Positions 42,014-52,521 are shown, numbered from the stretch's first letter. The stretch is 64,000 bases of DNA from Paenisporosarcina indica (GCF_001939075.1 NZ_MPTA01000001.1:620001-684000); one strand, 5' to 3'. Notes: generated by a model not told the origin, from the sequence alone. Numbers and translations are program-made.

Positions 42014-45000
42014 ATGCAATCATTTAACGAAAAATTAAATCAATCATTGGAGCAAACAGCTCTTGCTTTTACATTATTTAAAGAATCGAATGATGTTGAA
42101 CGTTTAAATAAAACATCTCTATTTGCTCAAAAGCTAATAAATCGTGAATTCACAATCGGATTTGCAGGTCATTTCTCGGCAGGAAAGTCCAGTATGATTA
42201 ATGCATTGACAGGTGAACAACTTCTACCATCTAGTCCAATCCCAACGAGTGCCAATATCGTGAAAATACATAAAGCAACAGAAGACTATGCGATTGTTTA
42301 CATGCATGGCCAAAAACCAGTAAAGTTTTCGGGTGATTACAACTTCGAAACAGTAAAAGCCTTTTGTAAAGATGGTGAAATAGTATCCCAAATAGAAATC
42401 GGCCACGAGACTTCTGTATTACCTGAAGGAATCACCGTAATGGATACACCAGGAGTGGATTCGACAGATGATGCTCATCGAATGTCGACTGAATCTGCAC
42501 TTCACTTAGCAGACATTGTCTTTTACGTGATGGATTATAACCATGTCCAATCCGAAATGAATTTTGGTTTTACGAAACAACTATTAAAGTACAATGACAA
42601 TGTCTATTTAATTGTTAATCAAATTGATAAACATCGTGACAATGAATTATCTTTTGAAGCATTTAAACAATCTGTTTACGAATCTTTTAATGCTTGGGGG
42701 GTAGACCCGAAAGGCATTTACTTTACAACACTAAAAGAACCTACCCATGCCCATAATGATTTCTCGGATGTTCAAAATATTGTGATGGATAGCATGAAAG
42801 ATTGGCAACAGCAGTTATTGAACTCAGCGGAACGCACAATGAAAAAGCTCCATGATGAGCATTTATCTTATTTAGAAGATGAAAAAGAAGAATGCCTTCA
42901 GACGTTTTCACAGGTATTGTCTGAAACAGAATGGCAATCAAAGGATGATATTCGTTTAGTAGCGACTCGTTATTCTAAACAATCATCATTACTGTCCTCA
43001 ACATCATGGATAGATTCGTTTGATCAAAGTAGAAAAACTCTATTAGAAAACGCGACATTAATGCCATATGAGTTAAGGGATACATTGAAGTTGTATTTAG
43101 AATCGAAACAGGAAGATTTTAAAGTGGGTCTTCTATTCAGTGGAAAAAAGACGGAGCAAGAGCGGTCGATTCGAGCAGGAAATGTCATGAAACAATATAG
43201 CTCAGTGGTGCAATCACAGATAGTTACACATCTAAAAACACTGATGAAGCAATCTTTAAAAGATGTAGGTTTATTAACGGACACTGAATCAATGGCGATT
43301 GATGAACTTATTTTCGAACCAACTCAGAATGTTATTGACGACCAAATTCAAAAAAGTGCATTACTAACGGCAGATTCGGTATTGAACTTTGCGAATGGGG
43401 TAGCGGATGCTACACGCAGATGGTTTATTCGTGAAACAGAAGCCTGGAAAAACGAAAAAGCCATTGAAATTGATAATCTACCGGATGACGAAACTGTGTT
43501 AGCTGATGCAAAGTCACTTGAATATCAAGAGAAGGTATTAGCTATCAATACCATTGAAGAGATGGAATTTAAACTTAAGACATATATTGAAGAACAAAAA
43601 AATCCTTCAACAAAGAAAATTAAATTAGCCATTCAAATAAAAGAAAATTGGTTGCAAGAACATAGTTTGGCATCCCAAAATATTCAACCATATGATGAGT
43701 CAATGTTACAAAAAGAGCCAACTGAAGTCATAATGGAAGAAAATATGACTTTTGAAGAAACGACTAATCAATACTCGATAGAACAAACAATAAACAGTGC
43801 TAGAAAAGTGTCATCAGTCATTTCATCTATTAATGGGTTCGAAGAGGTTTCTAGTTATCTTAAGAAAAAAGCGGACCGGTTAACGAAACAAGACTTTACG
43901 ATTGCACTTTTTGGTGCATTTAGTGCAGGGAAATCATCTTTTTCAAATGCATTGATGGGAGCTAATGTATTACCAGTTTCACCAAATCCCACTACAGCTG
44001 CGATCAATAAAATCCGTCCTGTATCGGAACATCATCCGCATGCAACTGCTGATGTGAAATTAAAAACAGCAGACCAATTATTACATGATGTTCAACTATC
44101 TTTTAAAGAAATGGGAATGTCTGTTTTAACTCTCCAACAAGCATTTGAAAAAAGTCGGGAAATTGAACAGGTAAAACTAGAAGATGAAGGACTACATGTT
44201 CACAAAGCCTTTATCCGAGCATTTTCTGCTGGTTATTCCACTTTCAAAGAGCAATTGGGTACGACTATTCGAGTAGATCGTCCAGAATTTGAGTTGTTTG
44301 TTGCTCAAGAAAATAAGAGTTGTTTTGTAGATACCATTGACTTTTATTACGACTGCGAACTAACTCGTATGGGCGTCACCTTAGTAGACACGCCAGGAGC
44401 TGACTCGATTAATGCTCGTCATACAGGTGTGGCCTTTGATTACATTCGCAATGCTGATGCCATATTGTTTATTACCTACTATAATCATGCATTTGCTCAT
44501 GCTGATCGTGAGTTTTTAATTCAGCTAGGTCGTGTAAAAGATGCATTTGAATTAGATAAAATGTTTTTCGTCGTTAATGCCATCGATCTTGCCTCGAATG
44601 AGAAAGAAGCAAATGAAGTGAAAAACTATGTAACAGACGAATTACAGCGTTTTGGAATTCGTTTCCCTAGAGTTCATGGTGTTTCAAGTCTTCAAGCGTT
44701 AGAGGAGAAAGTGACTTCAATAGATTTACGTTCTGGAATGGCAGACTTTGAACAGTCTTTTCATCAGTTTTTATCAGAAGACTTAAAAGCTCTGGCTGTT
44801 CAAGCCTTGGCTGAGGAAACTGAAAAAACGGTTGGCCGTTTAGCGACTTTGATTGAACAAACCGAATTGAACTTAGTAAGAAAAGAAGAACGACTTCAAG
44901 AATTGAATATGCTAGAACAGACATTACGCAAAAGATATGGTACATCAGCAGCAGCCGTCATCACAAAAGATGTTTTCCAAGAACTTGAGGAGTTATTGCA

Positions 45001-45628
45001 TTATGTCCTGCAACGGGTGTATTACCGATATCCAGACTTTTTCAAAGAATCGTATAACCCTTCAGTTTTTTCGAATAAACCGTCAGTTGAAGCACTCCAA
45101 TATGCATTGAAAGAAACGCTTGCAATGTTAAGTTTTGATTTTGAACAAGAAATGCGCGTGACGAACTTCCGGTTGGTGCACTGGATTTCGAAAAAAATAA
45201 CTGAACGACAACAAGAAGAAGTGTATGCACTTAAAGAACTGAATGGTGGTTTTTCTTTACTTCCGTATGAAATCACTGAACCAACAATCCTTGAATTTGA
45301 AGGTCCATTTAAAGATAGTGAGACTTATCAACATGTGAAATCACATTATAAAAATAACAAAGCCTTTTTTGAGAAAAACGAAAAAGAAAAACTTCGTGAT
45401 GCTCTACAAAATGCAACGAAACCCGATGCGGAACACTATTTAAATAGTCAAAAAAGACGAATACAAGAATGGGCAGAACAAATCGTGGATCTGGAAGCTG
45501 AAGGATTGCGACAACATTTGCTTCATCAAGCGTTAGAGCAAATCGACTCGGAACGAACACTACTTCAAGAAGAAAACCGATTAAAACAATGGAAATCCAT
45601 TTATACAGAATTATCATGGGGAGTGTGA
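42014..45628 (+). CDS. dynA: Two-headed bacterial dynamin DynA
   Basis: A protein of 1204 residues made of two fused dynamin-like GTPases, as in B. subtilis DynA (YpbR). The P-loops are GHFSAGKSSM in the first half and GAFSAGKSSF in the second; the G3 motifs are DTPGVDS and DTPGADS. DynA binds and fuses membranes and helps cells withstand membrane damage and phage. I place the start at 42014, eleven bases after AAAGGAG; an in-frame ATG at 41975 has no site. The sulfurtransferase gene follows after six bases. Confidence 0.92.
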   Translation: MQSFNEKLNQSLEQTALAFTLFKESNDVERLNKTSLFAQKLINREFTIGFAGHFSAGKSSMINALTGEQLLPSSPIPTSANIVKIHKATEDYAIVYMHGQKPVKFSGDYNFETVKAFCKDGEIVSQIEIGHETSVLPEGITVMDTPGVDSTDDAHRMSTESALHLADIVFYVMDYNHVQSEMNFGFTKQLLKYNDNVYLIVNQIDKHRDNELSFEAFKQSVYESFNAWGVDPKGIYFTTLKEPTHAHNDFSDVQNIVMDSMKDWQQQLLNSAERTMKKLHDEHLSYLEDEKEECLQTFSQVLSETEWQSKDDIRLVATRYSKQSSLLSSTSWIDSFDQSRKTLLENATLMPYELRDTLKLYLESKQEDFKVGLLFSGKKTEQERSIRAGNVMKQYSSVVQSQIVTHLKTLMKQSLKDVGLLTDTESMAIDELIFEPTQNVIDDQIQKSALLTADSVLNFANGVADATRRWFIRETEAWKNEKAIEIDNLPDDETVLADAKSLEYQEKVLAINTIEEMEFKLKTYIEEQKNPSTKKIKLAIQIKENWLQEHSLASQNIQPYDESMLQKEPTEVIMEENMTFEETTNQYSIEQTINSARKVSSVISSINGFEEVSSYLKKKADRLTKQDFTIALFGAFSAGKSSFSNALMGANVLPVSPNPTTAAINKIRPVSEHHPHATADVKLKTADQLLHDVQLSFKEMGMSVLTLQQAFEKSREIEQVKLEDEGLHVHKAFIRAFSAGYSTFKEQLGTTIRVDRPEFELFVAQENKSCFVDTIDFYYDCELTRMGVTLVDTPGADSINARHTGVAFDYIRNADAILFITYYNHAFAHADREFLIQLGRVKDAFELDKMFFVVNAIDLASNEKEANEVKNYVTDELQRFGIRFPRVHGVSSLQALEEKVTSIDLRSGMADFEQSFHQFLSEDLKALAVQALAEETEKTVGRLATLIEQTELNLVRKEERLQELNMLEQTLRKRYGTSAAAVITKDVFQELEELLHYVLQRVYYRYPDFFKESYNPSVFSNKPSVEALQYALKETLAMLSFDFEQEMRVTNFRLVHWISKKITERQQEEVYALKELNGGFSLLPYEITEPTILEFEGPFKDSETYQHVKSHYKNNKAFFEKNEKEKLRDALQNATKPDAEHYLNSQKRRIQEWAEQIVDLEAEGLRQHLLHQALEQIDSERTLLQEENRLKQWKSIYTELSWGV

Positions 45629-45634
45629 ATCACG

Positions 45635-46447
45635 GTGAGCAACGTATGGATCGCAGAAACGCAGGTTGATCACGAAAACGTACGATTTGTTGATACAAGA
45701 TTTTCATTACAAGACAGCACAGCAGGTCAAACCATGTACGATAATGGTCACATAGAAAATGCGGTTTATCTGGATTTGGAGCGGGATTTATCGGATATGA
45801 ATCGTTTTGAAGGCAGACATCCTCTCCCTTCAAAAGAACAGTTAAAAGAGTTATTTGAATCAAATGGTTTTCTATATACCGACCACATTGTTATTTACGA
45901 TCAAGGGGGAATGCCGTTTGCTCCCCGTGCCTATTGGTTATTTAAGTACGCTGGTTTTCCAGACGTATCTATTCTCAAAGAAGGCTACAACCAGCTAAAA
46001 GAGCTCGGATACAACATATCTACAGTAAAACCAACAGTTAACAGGTCAAAACTGACGTTGGATTGGAATGTAGAGATTTTGTCAGATCGTCAGTCTGTAA
46101 AATTGATATCTGAAGGTGTCGCTAGAGGTGTTCTCCTTGATGCAAGGTCAGCAGAAAGATACGAAGGAATAAACGAACCCATTGATTCCATTGCGGGCCA
46201 TATCCCAACGGCACGAAATTTTGATTGGGAACAACTAAAAAACGAATCAACGTTCAAATCGAGTTCTGAAGTACAAGATTTATTGCAAACAGTGGTAAGT
46301 AAAGAGGAAGAAATTACGGTTTATTGCGGGAGCGGGGTAACAGCTGCCCCTCTTTATGCGATGTTAAAAGAAGTAGGATACCAGAGAGTTAAATTGTACG
46401 TAGGGAGTTATAGTGATTGGATTACTGAACATCCAATAGAAAAGTGA
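45635..46447 (+). CDS. Two-domain sulfurtransferase (rhodanese/3-mercaptopyruvate type)
   Basis: A 270-residue tandem rhodanese. The first domain is inactive, with an aspartate where the cysteine would be (IVIYDQGGM). The second has the active loop VYCGSGVTA with the nucleophilic cysteine. The CGSGVTA form is that of 3-mercaptopyruvate sulfurtransferases. It starts with GTG six bases after dynA, so they may share a transcript; the functional link is unclear. Confidence 0.88.
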   Translation: MSNVWIAETQVDHENVRFVDTRFSLQDSTAGQTMYDNGHIENAVYLDLERDLSDMNRFEGRHPLPSKEQLKELFESNGFLYTDHIVIYDQGGMPFAPRAYWLFKYAGFPDVSILKEGYNQLKELGYNISTVKPTVNRSKLTLDWNVEILSDRQSVKLISEGVARGVLLDARSAERYEGINEPIDSIAGHIPTARNFDWEQLKNESTFKSSSEVQDLLQTVVSKEEEITVYCGSGVTAAPLYAMLKEVGYQRVKLYVGSYSDWITEHPIEK

Positions 46448-46449
46448 TT

Positions 46450-46490
46450 AAAAGCGAGAGCCTCAATTTCAGTCGGGTACTCGCTTTTTT
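46450..46490 (+). terminator. Terminator after the sulfurtransferase gene
   Basis: AAAAGCGAG and CTCGCTTTT with a run of T closes the dynA-sulfurtransferase unit. Confidence 0.8.
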
Positions 46491-46502
46491 GTGGAAAAAT
46501 GA

Positions 46503-46537
46503 ACAAAAAAAAGAAGAGGCGAGGACCTCTTCTTTTA
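46503..46537 (-). terminator. Terminator of the minus-strand DUF2187-like gene
   Basis: On the minus strand AAAGAAGAGG pairs with CCTCTTCTTT and is followed by TTTTTT, just past the stop at 46543. Confidence 0.85.
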
Positions 46538-46542
46538 AGCCA

Positions 46543-46767
46543 TTATGAAAATACTTTATAATTTTTATGTGAAACAACAGTTAGGTTAGAAGCTGCCCCA
46601 ATTTTTTTGGCATCTTCTTGAGAAATTTCAACGATACATGAATTATCAAGGATTTTAAAAATTTCACCTTCAACTTCTACATCACGACGTACGAATGTAA
46701 TTTTTTCGCGAATTCTACGTGCTTGAACAAATTCCGATACTACTTTTTCATGTTTTTGAAACGTCAT
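46543..46767 (-). CDS. DUF2187/YkvS-like small protein
   Basis: A 74-residue protein. The second half, VEVEGEIFKILDNSCIVEI and LTVVSHKNYKVF, has the strand pattern and the ending VVSHKNYK-V seen in YkvS-type DUF2187 proteins, small KOW-like domains of unknown role. GGGG stands before the ATG. It has its own terminator and is transcribed away from the helicase gene. Confidence 0.55.
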   Translation of the reverse strand: MTFQKHEKVVSEFVQARRIREKITFVRRDVEVEGEIFKILDNSCIVEISQEDAKKIGAASNLTVVSHKNYKVFS

Positions 46768-46976
46768 TTGAATTCCCCATTTCTATAACACTGATTTCAA
46801 TTTGAAATATATGCTCAGTTGAGCTCAAATAATTCTGATGAAAATTTTGTCGTATTATGAAGTTAATATTCTTTGATTATAACATAGTTTTCTGTTATAA
46901 GCTATCACTCCCGATTAATTGGTATACTAAATGGACAGAAGAGATAATGAAAACTCTTACATCAAAGGAGAACGTA

Positions 46977-48422
46977 ATGACAAACACACAATTTAAAGAT
47001 CTTGGTATTTCAGAGAACATTGAACGAGCACTGGAAGGTTTAGGATTTACTTCGCCGACAGAAGTCCAAACAAAAGTTATTCCAGCAGCACTAAGTAAAA
47101 GAGACATTTCAGTGAAGTCCCAAACAGGAAGCGGAAAAACTGCTGCTTTCGGTATTCCGATTTGTGAAATGGTGGATTGGGATGAAAACAAACCACAAGC
47201 GTTAGTATTAACACCAACACGAGAATTAGCCATGCAAGTTTCACAAGACATCATGAGTTTCGGACGTTTTAAGCGAATTAAAGCTACGGCAATTTATGGG
47301 AAACAACCTTTCGCTTACCAAAGTGCTGAGTTGAAACAAAAATCCCATGTAGTTGTAGGTACACCTGGACGCGTGATGGATCATATCGAGCGACATACAT
47401 TGGATTTGAGTAAAGTCGAAATATTAGTTATTGATGAAGCCGATGAAATGTTAAGTATGGGTTTTATTGAACTGGTGGAATCAATCATTAAACAATTACC
47501 GAAAAAACGATTAACAATGTTATTTTCAGCAACACTTCCGAAAGATGTCGAAAAGTTGTGCCATAAATACATGGACAATCCTTTGGACATAGAAATTGAG
47601 AAAACAGATCTCGTTAATCAACATATCGACCACTCAGTTTATGTGGTAAGACAAGAATTGAAATTTAGTCTGCTAAAAGATATTACAGTTGTTGAAAATC
47701 CAGACAGTTGTATTATATTCTGTCGAACGAAAGACAATGTCGATCAACTAGTCGATCAACTTGATGAAGAAGGATATACAGTAGATAAAATACATGGTGG
47801 GATGGAACAAAATGAACGTTTTGACGTAATGAATGATTTTAAACGTGGAGATTTCCGTTATCTAATTGCAACGGATGTTGCTGCAAGAGGAATCGATATT
47901 GATCGAATCACGCATGTAATCAATTACGACATGCCGATGGAAAATGAAAGTTATGTTCATCGTACAGGTAGAACGGGAAGAGCAGGAGCAGTCGGAAAAG
48001 CAATAACGCTTGTTACACCATACGAAGATAAGTTCCTTGCGTCAGTTGAGAAGTATATCGGTTTTAATATTCCGCAAAAAGATGCACCATCAAAAGAGCA
48101 AGTGGTAAAAGCACGGACTGCTTTTAAAGAAAAAATGAAACAACAACCAGAAATAAAAGTCGATAAAAAAGAACAGTTAAATGAAGATATTACAAAACTG
48201 TATTTCAATGGCGGTAAAAAGAAAAAAATCCGTGCAGTTGATTTTGTGGGAACGATTGCCAAACTTGATGGGATCTCTGCTGAAGATATTGGGATAATTA
48301 CAATTCAGGAAAATGTATCGTACGTTGAAATCTTAAACGGAAAAGGGCAACTTGTCTTAAAACAAATGAGAAATACAACTGTTAAAGGTAAGCTGTTAAA
48401 AGTTCACGTAGCACATAAATAA
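46977..48422 (+). CDS. dbpA: DEAD-box RNA helicase DbpA/YxiN
   Basis: A protein of 481 residues, the length of B. subtilis YxiN. Motifs in order: Q motif near [40 protein letters not shown]. The C-terminal 75 residues ([21 protein letters not shown]...) are the RNA-binding domain that directs DbpA to hairpin 92 of 23S rRNA in 50S assembly. The start ATG at 46977 follows AAAGGAG by six bases; the frame is open 40 codons further upstream without a site. Confidence 0.94.
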   Translation: MTNTQFKDLGISENIERALEGLGFTSPTEVQTKVIPAALSKRDISVKSQTGSGKTAAFGIPICEMVDWDENKPQALVLTPTRELAMQVSQDIMSFGRFKRIKATAIYGKQPFAYQSAELKQKSHVVVGTPGRVMDHIERHTLDLSKVEILVIDEADEMLSMGFIELVESIIKQLPKKRLTMLFSATLPKDVEKLCHKYMDNPLDIEIEKTDLVNQHIDHSVYVVRQELKFSLLKDITVVENPDSCIIFCRTKDNVDQLVDQLDEEGYTVDKIHGGMEQNERFDVMNDFKRGDFRYLIATDVAARGIDIDRITHVINYDMPMENESYVHRTGRTGRAGAVGKAITLVTPYEDKFLASVEKYIGFNIPQKDAPSKEQVVKARTAFKEKMKQQPEIKVDKKEQLNEDITKLYFNGGKKKKIRAVDFVGTIAKLDGISAEDIGIITIQENVSYVEILNGKGQLVLKQMRNTTVKGKLLKVHVAHK

Positions 48423-48455
48423 TATTATTATGTAAACTAATTTTTAAATTTCTTT

Positions 48456-48491
48456 TAGCCATTCTGCATTAACATGTGGGATGGCTTTATT
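48456..48491 (+). terminator. Probable terminator after dbpA
   Basis: AGCCATTCT pairs imperfectly with GGGATGGCT and ends in a short TTTATT tail. Weak. Confidence 0.45.
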
Positions 48492-48656
48492 TAAGACCTT
48501 GTTAAAGTAGGCTCACGGAACATGCGGCCAGGGCAAATGTAGGATAACAACAGTTGGATAAGTTAAGGAAGTTTGCTGATAATAAAGCGAGAGAGTGCAT
48601 TTTTGTCTATGCATGCCACATGAGGAATAAGATTGAAATCCACAAAAATGTCAATT

Positions 48657-48727
48657 GTCGCAACTCTTGGAGATTTGGTCGCAACTTTCGCCTCGTTTGT
48701 CGCAACTGTGAGATTTAATCGTAACTT
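48657..48727. repeat. 21-bp tandem repeat (GTCGCAACT core)
   Basis: GTCGCAACT occurs at 48657, 48678 and 48699, exactly 21 bases apart, with a fourth decayed copy (ATCGTAACT) near 48718. On the minus strand the repeat reads as heptapeptides VATNEAK, VATKSPR and VATIDI within an ORF that has no other support. Confidence 0.7.
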
Positions 48728-48794
48728 CCGGCTAATTACACCAAAATGAGAAATTACCTCACGAATAAACATCTGTTATACTGATAGGTATGTA

Positions 48795-48829
48795 AAAATC
48801 GTTGTCTTTTGAAGATGACGATTTTTTTG
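48795..48829 (+). terminator. Terminator-like hairpin upstream of the YjcD-like helicase
   Basis: AAATCGTTGTCTT and AAGATGACGATTT are followed by seven T, only 22 bases before the helicase start. It could insulate the helicase gene or act as a leader attenuator; no riboswitch aptamer is visible before it. Confidence 0.7.
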
Positions 48830-48850
48830 GTGTGAAAAGGAGTTTTTAGA

Positions 48851-50998
48851 ATGATGGATTTTTTTGAAAGACAAGAAAAACTAAATAATATCCGACTGAA
48901 TAACACTCAACAACGAGCGGTGCTTCATTCAGATGGCCCGCTTCTGTTATTGGCATGCCCTGGATCAGGGAAAACAACTACTCTTATTATGCGTATTGGC
49001 TACTTAATTGAAGAAAAAGGTATACCAGCTAATAGGATTAAGGCGATTACGTTTAGTCGTGCAGCGGCAAACGATATGAAATTACGTTATCAACATTTCT
49101 TTCCAAGTCTTGGAAATGTTGATTTTTCAACAATCCATAGCTTGGCTTTTTCAATTACTTCACGCTATTTAAAGTCACAAGGAATCGCTTTCACATTAAT
49201 AGAAGGCAATAACAATCCTCAAGTTCCTTCAAAATCCCTAATATTAAAGGATTTATACAAAAGGAATTTAAAAGAGGATTGTACAGATGACCAATTGCAA
49301 GAAATGTTGCATTTCATTAGTTTTATTAAAAATAATAGAGTGCCACAATCAGACTGGGGACAAATGAAGCAGCCAAATAAAGAAGCTGTGAAAATAGCGA
49401 TTCAGTATGAAGCAATTAAAACCAAAAATCCATACCATACTTTATTGGATTTTGATGATTTACTTGTCTATGCTTTTCAAGCATTGTCAACAGACCGACA
49501 TATTTATTCTACCTATTCACAGTCATTTGATTATGTGTTGACGGATGAAAGTCAGGATACGTCACGATTGCAACATGCGATAGTAGAACAATTGGTTTCC
49601 AATCATCTGAATTTATGTGTGGTAGCGGATGATGATCAAACCATTTATTCATGGCGTGCTGCTGATTCAGCATATTTATTGAACTTTAAAGACACATATC
49701 CAACCGCAAAAATCTATAAAATGGAGCAAAACTATCGATCATCTCACAATATTGTGTCGGTCGCCAATCAATTTATTAAGCGTAACTCTAAACGTTATAA
49801 GAAGGAAATGTTCACTGAAAATGGAGAACAACAAGATATCATATTAAAACAATTGCCTGACGATCAAGCTCAAATGCGTTATGTCATTTATGAATTATTG
49901 AATACTAAAGACACAGGGTCTTCGGCTATCCTGTTTCGCAATAATGCCAGTGCCATTTTATATATTAGTGAGCTAGAACGTCGAGGTATTCCTTTTTATA
50001 TGAAAGATGTCGATCAACGATTTTTTTCTCACTGGGTAGTAGAAGATATATTGAATTTTATGCGACTTAGTTTTAATTTAAAGCGAAAAGATGTTTTCCT
50101 AAGAGTGGCTAGGAAATTTAATTTATATTTATCCAATGACCAAATCCGAAAATTTGAACGAATTCAAGAAGAAGGGGATGTATTCGAACTTCTCTCCCGA
50201 CATATTGATTTAAAAGATTATCAAATACAATCCGTTCTTGCATATTCAAAAATTTACAAGCAGTTTACGGGTGCACGGCCAAAAATGGTCATTCGTATGA
50301 TTAGGGAAGATCTCGGTTATGAACAAGTGTTGAATAAACGTGCTGAGAAATTTGGCTTCAATATCGATGTGCTGCTTGATATAATGCGAACGTTGGAACA
50401 AATAGCGGAGTCCTTAACAAGCATGGAATCATTCGCTAAGCGTTTAAGTGAATTAGACAGTCTAACCCAAAGTTCAAAAAAAACCAAAGATCCACGAGCA
50501 GTAACATTATCTACTTTCCATAGTGCCAAAGGGTTGGAATTTAATACTGTTTATATGATTGATTGTCTATCTGGAACGATCCCATCGGAAGAAGATATGA
50601 AGGATACAGACAAACTGGAAGAAGCGAGAAGATTGTTTTACGTGGGGATGACACGGGCAAAAAAACATCTGGAATTGTTAACATATGCATCGAAAGATGG
50701 AAAAGATAAAAGTGAATCACGTTTTATCAGTGAAGTCAGAAATATTGTATTGAAAAAGCTAAACAAAGAAGTTAAGGTGAAAGAAAGTACGGAACCAGCA
50801 AACCCAAATACGATTCAACAGGTTGAGGAACTTTCAGTTGGGTTGGCCATTGTACACAAGACATTTGGTGAAGGGCATATTATCAGTTTAAATAATGACC
50901 GAATAATCCTTAAGTTTCGTGAAGTCCAGAAAGAATTAGCTGTTAATATGGTCGTTGATAAAGGATTATTGGCAAAGAACCAGCCATTCGTAAAATGA
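48851..50998 (+). CDS. UvrD/PcrA-like superfamily 1 helicase (YjcD-like)
   Basis: A 715-residue UvrD-type helicase. Walker A is LACPGSGKTTT, the Walker B region reads LTDESQDTS instead of the usual DEFQDTN, motif III is DDDQTIYSWRAA, motif V is TFHSAKGLEFNTVY and motif VI is RRLFYVGMTRAKKHL. The last 60 residues form a small beta domain (VGLAIVHKTFGEGHII) like the RNA-polymerase-interacting tail of PcrA. The overall build fits B. subtilis YjcD. A repair role is inferred. Confidence 0.88.
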   Translation: MMDFFERQEKLNNIRLNNTQQRAVLHSDGPLLLLACPGSGKTTTLIMRIGYLIEEKGIPANRIKAITFSRAAANDMKLRYQHFFPSLGNVDFSTIHSLAFSITSRYLKSQGIAFTLIEGNNNPQVPSKSLILKDLYKRNLKEDCTDDQLQEMLHFISFIKNNRVPQSDWGQMKQPNKEAVKIAIQYEAIKTKNPYHTLLDFDDLLVYAFQALSTDRHIYSTYSQSFDYVLTDESQDTSRLQHAIVEQLVSNHLNLCVVADDDQTIYSWRAADSAYLLNFKDTYPTAKIYKMEQNYRSSHNIVSVANQFIKRNSKRYKKEMFTENGEQQDIILKQLPDDQAQMRYVIYELLNTKDTGSSAILFRNNASAILYISELERRGIPFYMKDVDQRFFSHWVVEDILNFMRLSFNLKRKDVFLRVARKFNLYLSNDQIRKFERIQEEGDVFELLSRHIDLKDYQIQSVLAYSKIYKQFTGARPKMVIRMIREDLGYEQVLNKRAEKFGFNIDVLLDIMRTLEQIAESLTSMESFAKRLSELDSLTQSSKKTKDPRAVTLSTFHSAKGLEFNTVYMIDCLSGTIPSEEDMKDTDKLEEARRLFYVGMTRAKKHLELLTYASKDGKDKSESRFISEVRNIVLKKLNKEVKVKESTEPANPNTIQQVEELSVGLAIVHKTFGEGHIISLNNDRIILKFREVQKELAVNMVVDKGLLAKNQPFVK

Positions 50999-51051
50999 AA
51001 ATAAAATGCGTTGAAACTGTAACGGAATTCGTATAAAGGAATCTATAGAAG

Positions 51052-51987
51052 TTGGTGGTTTTGGTGAGTAAACGTATAAATTTAAGTCAAGGCAAATTGG
51101 AGAAATGGGAAGAATCATTCATACCGGAGAAAGACTTGTTTTTCTTTCGAGAACAAGATCAGCATTTAGTGAAAGAGTTAGGCATTAATTGTTTAATTTT
51201 TTCAAGAGAAGAATTCTTATGGCATCCCAAGTACGCAGACATTTCATATTCAAGCAGCTATACGTACTGGACGCTAGACACTGACATAACTACTGTTGTC
51301 GTATTGCCACATCGAATATTTCCATCTATCAATGATTCGATTAAGACTGAAATCTTAATCGTGCAGCAACAGGTTGGTCGAGGTCTTATTTTTGAATCAC
51401 GATATTTTGAAGGGATTTTAAGGGAACCTGCAAAGTCATTACTAGCTCCCTATGAGTTTATTTCAGAACATCGAAGCTACATAGCCTTACAAAGAGAAGT
51501 CTGGAGTAAACTTCCAAAATCACTGAAATCAGATTTATTAAATCGCATCGCTCTTGATTATGATACTCCTGGCGAACGGGATCCATATGTTCCAGTGGAA
51601 AGTTTCACAAGTTCATACGTCAATACTTATCCGAATGAACATGGTGCAAATTGTTTGTCTTCCACATTGTTTGTTGTAGCTTCAATTGAAGCAGGGGTTA
51701 CGCTCGACTGGATTATAAGGGAATGGGTGCATCCGGTGACGTTTTTCAACGGAATAACGCGACTTGGGTATAAGGAAGTGCCGCTAGCAAAAGATGCAGT
51801 TTTTCCACATGACATTCTCATATGGAAAGACAGTAATGGACGAATCATACATGCAAGCATCCATGTAGATAAACATTATTTCTTTAATAAAAATGGTCAA
51901 ACATTCTTCAATCCTTGGAAGATGGTTCATATGAGAGAGCTTGAAGATGAGTGGGGTAGCCACACCGTACATGTTTACAGAAAATAG
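51052..51987 (+). CDS. Unknown protein with a papain-fold (NlpC/P60-like) C-terminal half
   Basis: About 311 residues, no signal peptide. Residues 1-190 are not recognised. The rest has HGANCLSSTLFVVAS, a candidate cysteine nucleophile at the start of a helix, then FPHDILIWKDSNGRIIHASIHVDKHYFFNKNG, with a histidine on the next strand; the order and the GDI-W...HA pattern match NlpC/P60-type hydrolases. Start codons TTG (51052) and GTG (51064) are both possible; AAAGGA favours the first. Activity is a hypothesis. Confidence 0.55.
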   Translation: MVVLVSKRINLSQGKLEKWEESFIPEKDLFFFREQDQHLVKELGINCLIFSREEFLWHPKYADISYSSSYTYWTLDTDITTVVVLPHRIFPSINDSIKTEILIVQQQVGRGLIFESRYFEGILREPAKSLLAPYEFISEHRSYIALQREVWSKLPKSLKSDLLNRIALDYDTPGERDPYVPVESFTSSYVNTYPNEHGANCLSSTLFVVASIEAGVTLDWIIREWVHPVTFFNGITRLGYKEVPLAKDAVFPHDILIWKDSNGRIIHASIHVDKHYFFNKNGQTFFNPWKMVHMRELEDEWGSHTVHVYRK

Positions 51988-52068
51988 GGAAAGTCAAACA
52001 AATTGTTGTTGTTAATAGGCAGGGTTTTCACTACACTTGATGTAATAAGAATGAGAGGAAGTACCCGC

Positions 52069-52521
52069 ATGAAACAATGGACAAAATCAATTGAGATAAA
52101 TGCACCCATTGAAGAGGTTTGGCAATACGTAGACGGTGATTTAGAGAAAATGCAACAAATAATGCCGAACGTTGTTAACAATACACCTGTCACCGTTACA
52201 GACGAGGTAGTGGGAAGTGTTTTTCGTCAAGAATATCGTGAAGGAAATCGTGTTGAATCTTATGATGTGCACGTGATTGAATACGAAAATACGCCCACTC
52301 ATAAAAAAATGAAAGTAGCGTTTTCACTGGCAAAATTATTCGATATCACAGCTAAGTACGAATTGACAGCAGTTTCTGACTCCAAAACCAGTCTTACATA
52401 CACAACATCGAATAAAGCATTAAAATGGTTCGTTCATTTGTTTTTATTATTTGCCAGCGAAAAAACGGTCGTGAAATTTGTTGAACACGTCAAGAAAGTG
52501 GCTGAAAGAAACCGACTTTAA
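52069..52521 (+). CDS. SRPBCC-fold protein
   Basis: A 150-residue START/SRPBCC domain. The N-terminal strand-helix KSIEINAPIEEVWQYV is the family signature and the C-terminal helix HVKKVAERNRL closes the ligand cavity. Such proteins bind hydrophobic ligands. The ATG at 52069 follows AGAGGA by nine bases; the frame is open upstream but without a site. Confidence 0.75.
   Translation: MKQWTKSIEINAPIEEVWQYVDGDLEKMQQIMPNVVNNTPVTVTDEVVGSVFRQEYREGNRVESYDVHVIEYENTPTHKKMKVAFSLAKLFDITAKYELTAVSDSKTSLTYTTSNKALKWFVHLFLLFASEKTVVKFVEHVKKVAERNRL

Noticed and set aside
48657-48727. A CRISPR-like array
   Set aside because: The repeated unit is only nine bases with 12-base spacers and no cas genes are present.
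48563-48772. A 69-codon minus-strand ORF over the 21-bp repeat
   Set aside because: Open only because the repeat period is a multiple of three; no start signal or conserved sequence outside the repeat.
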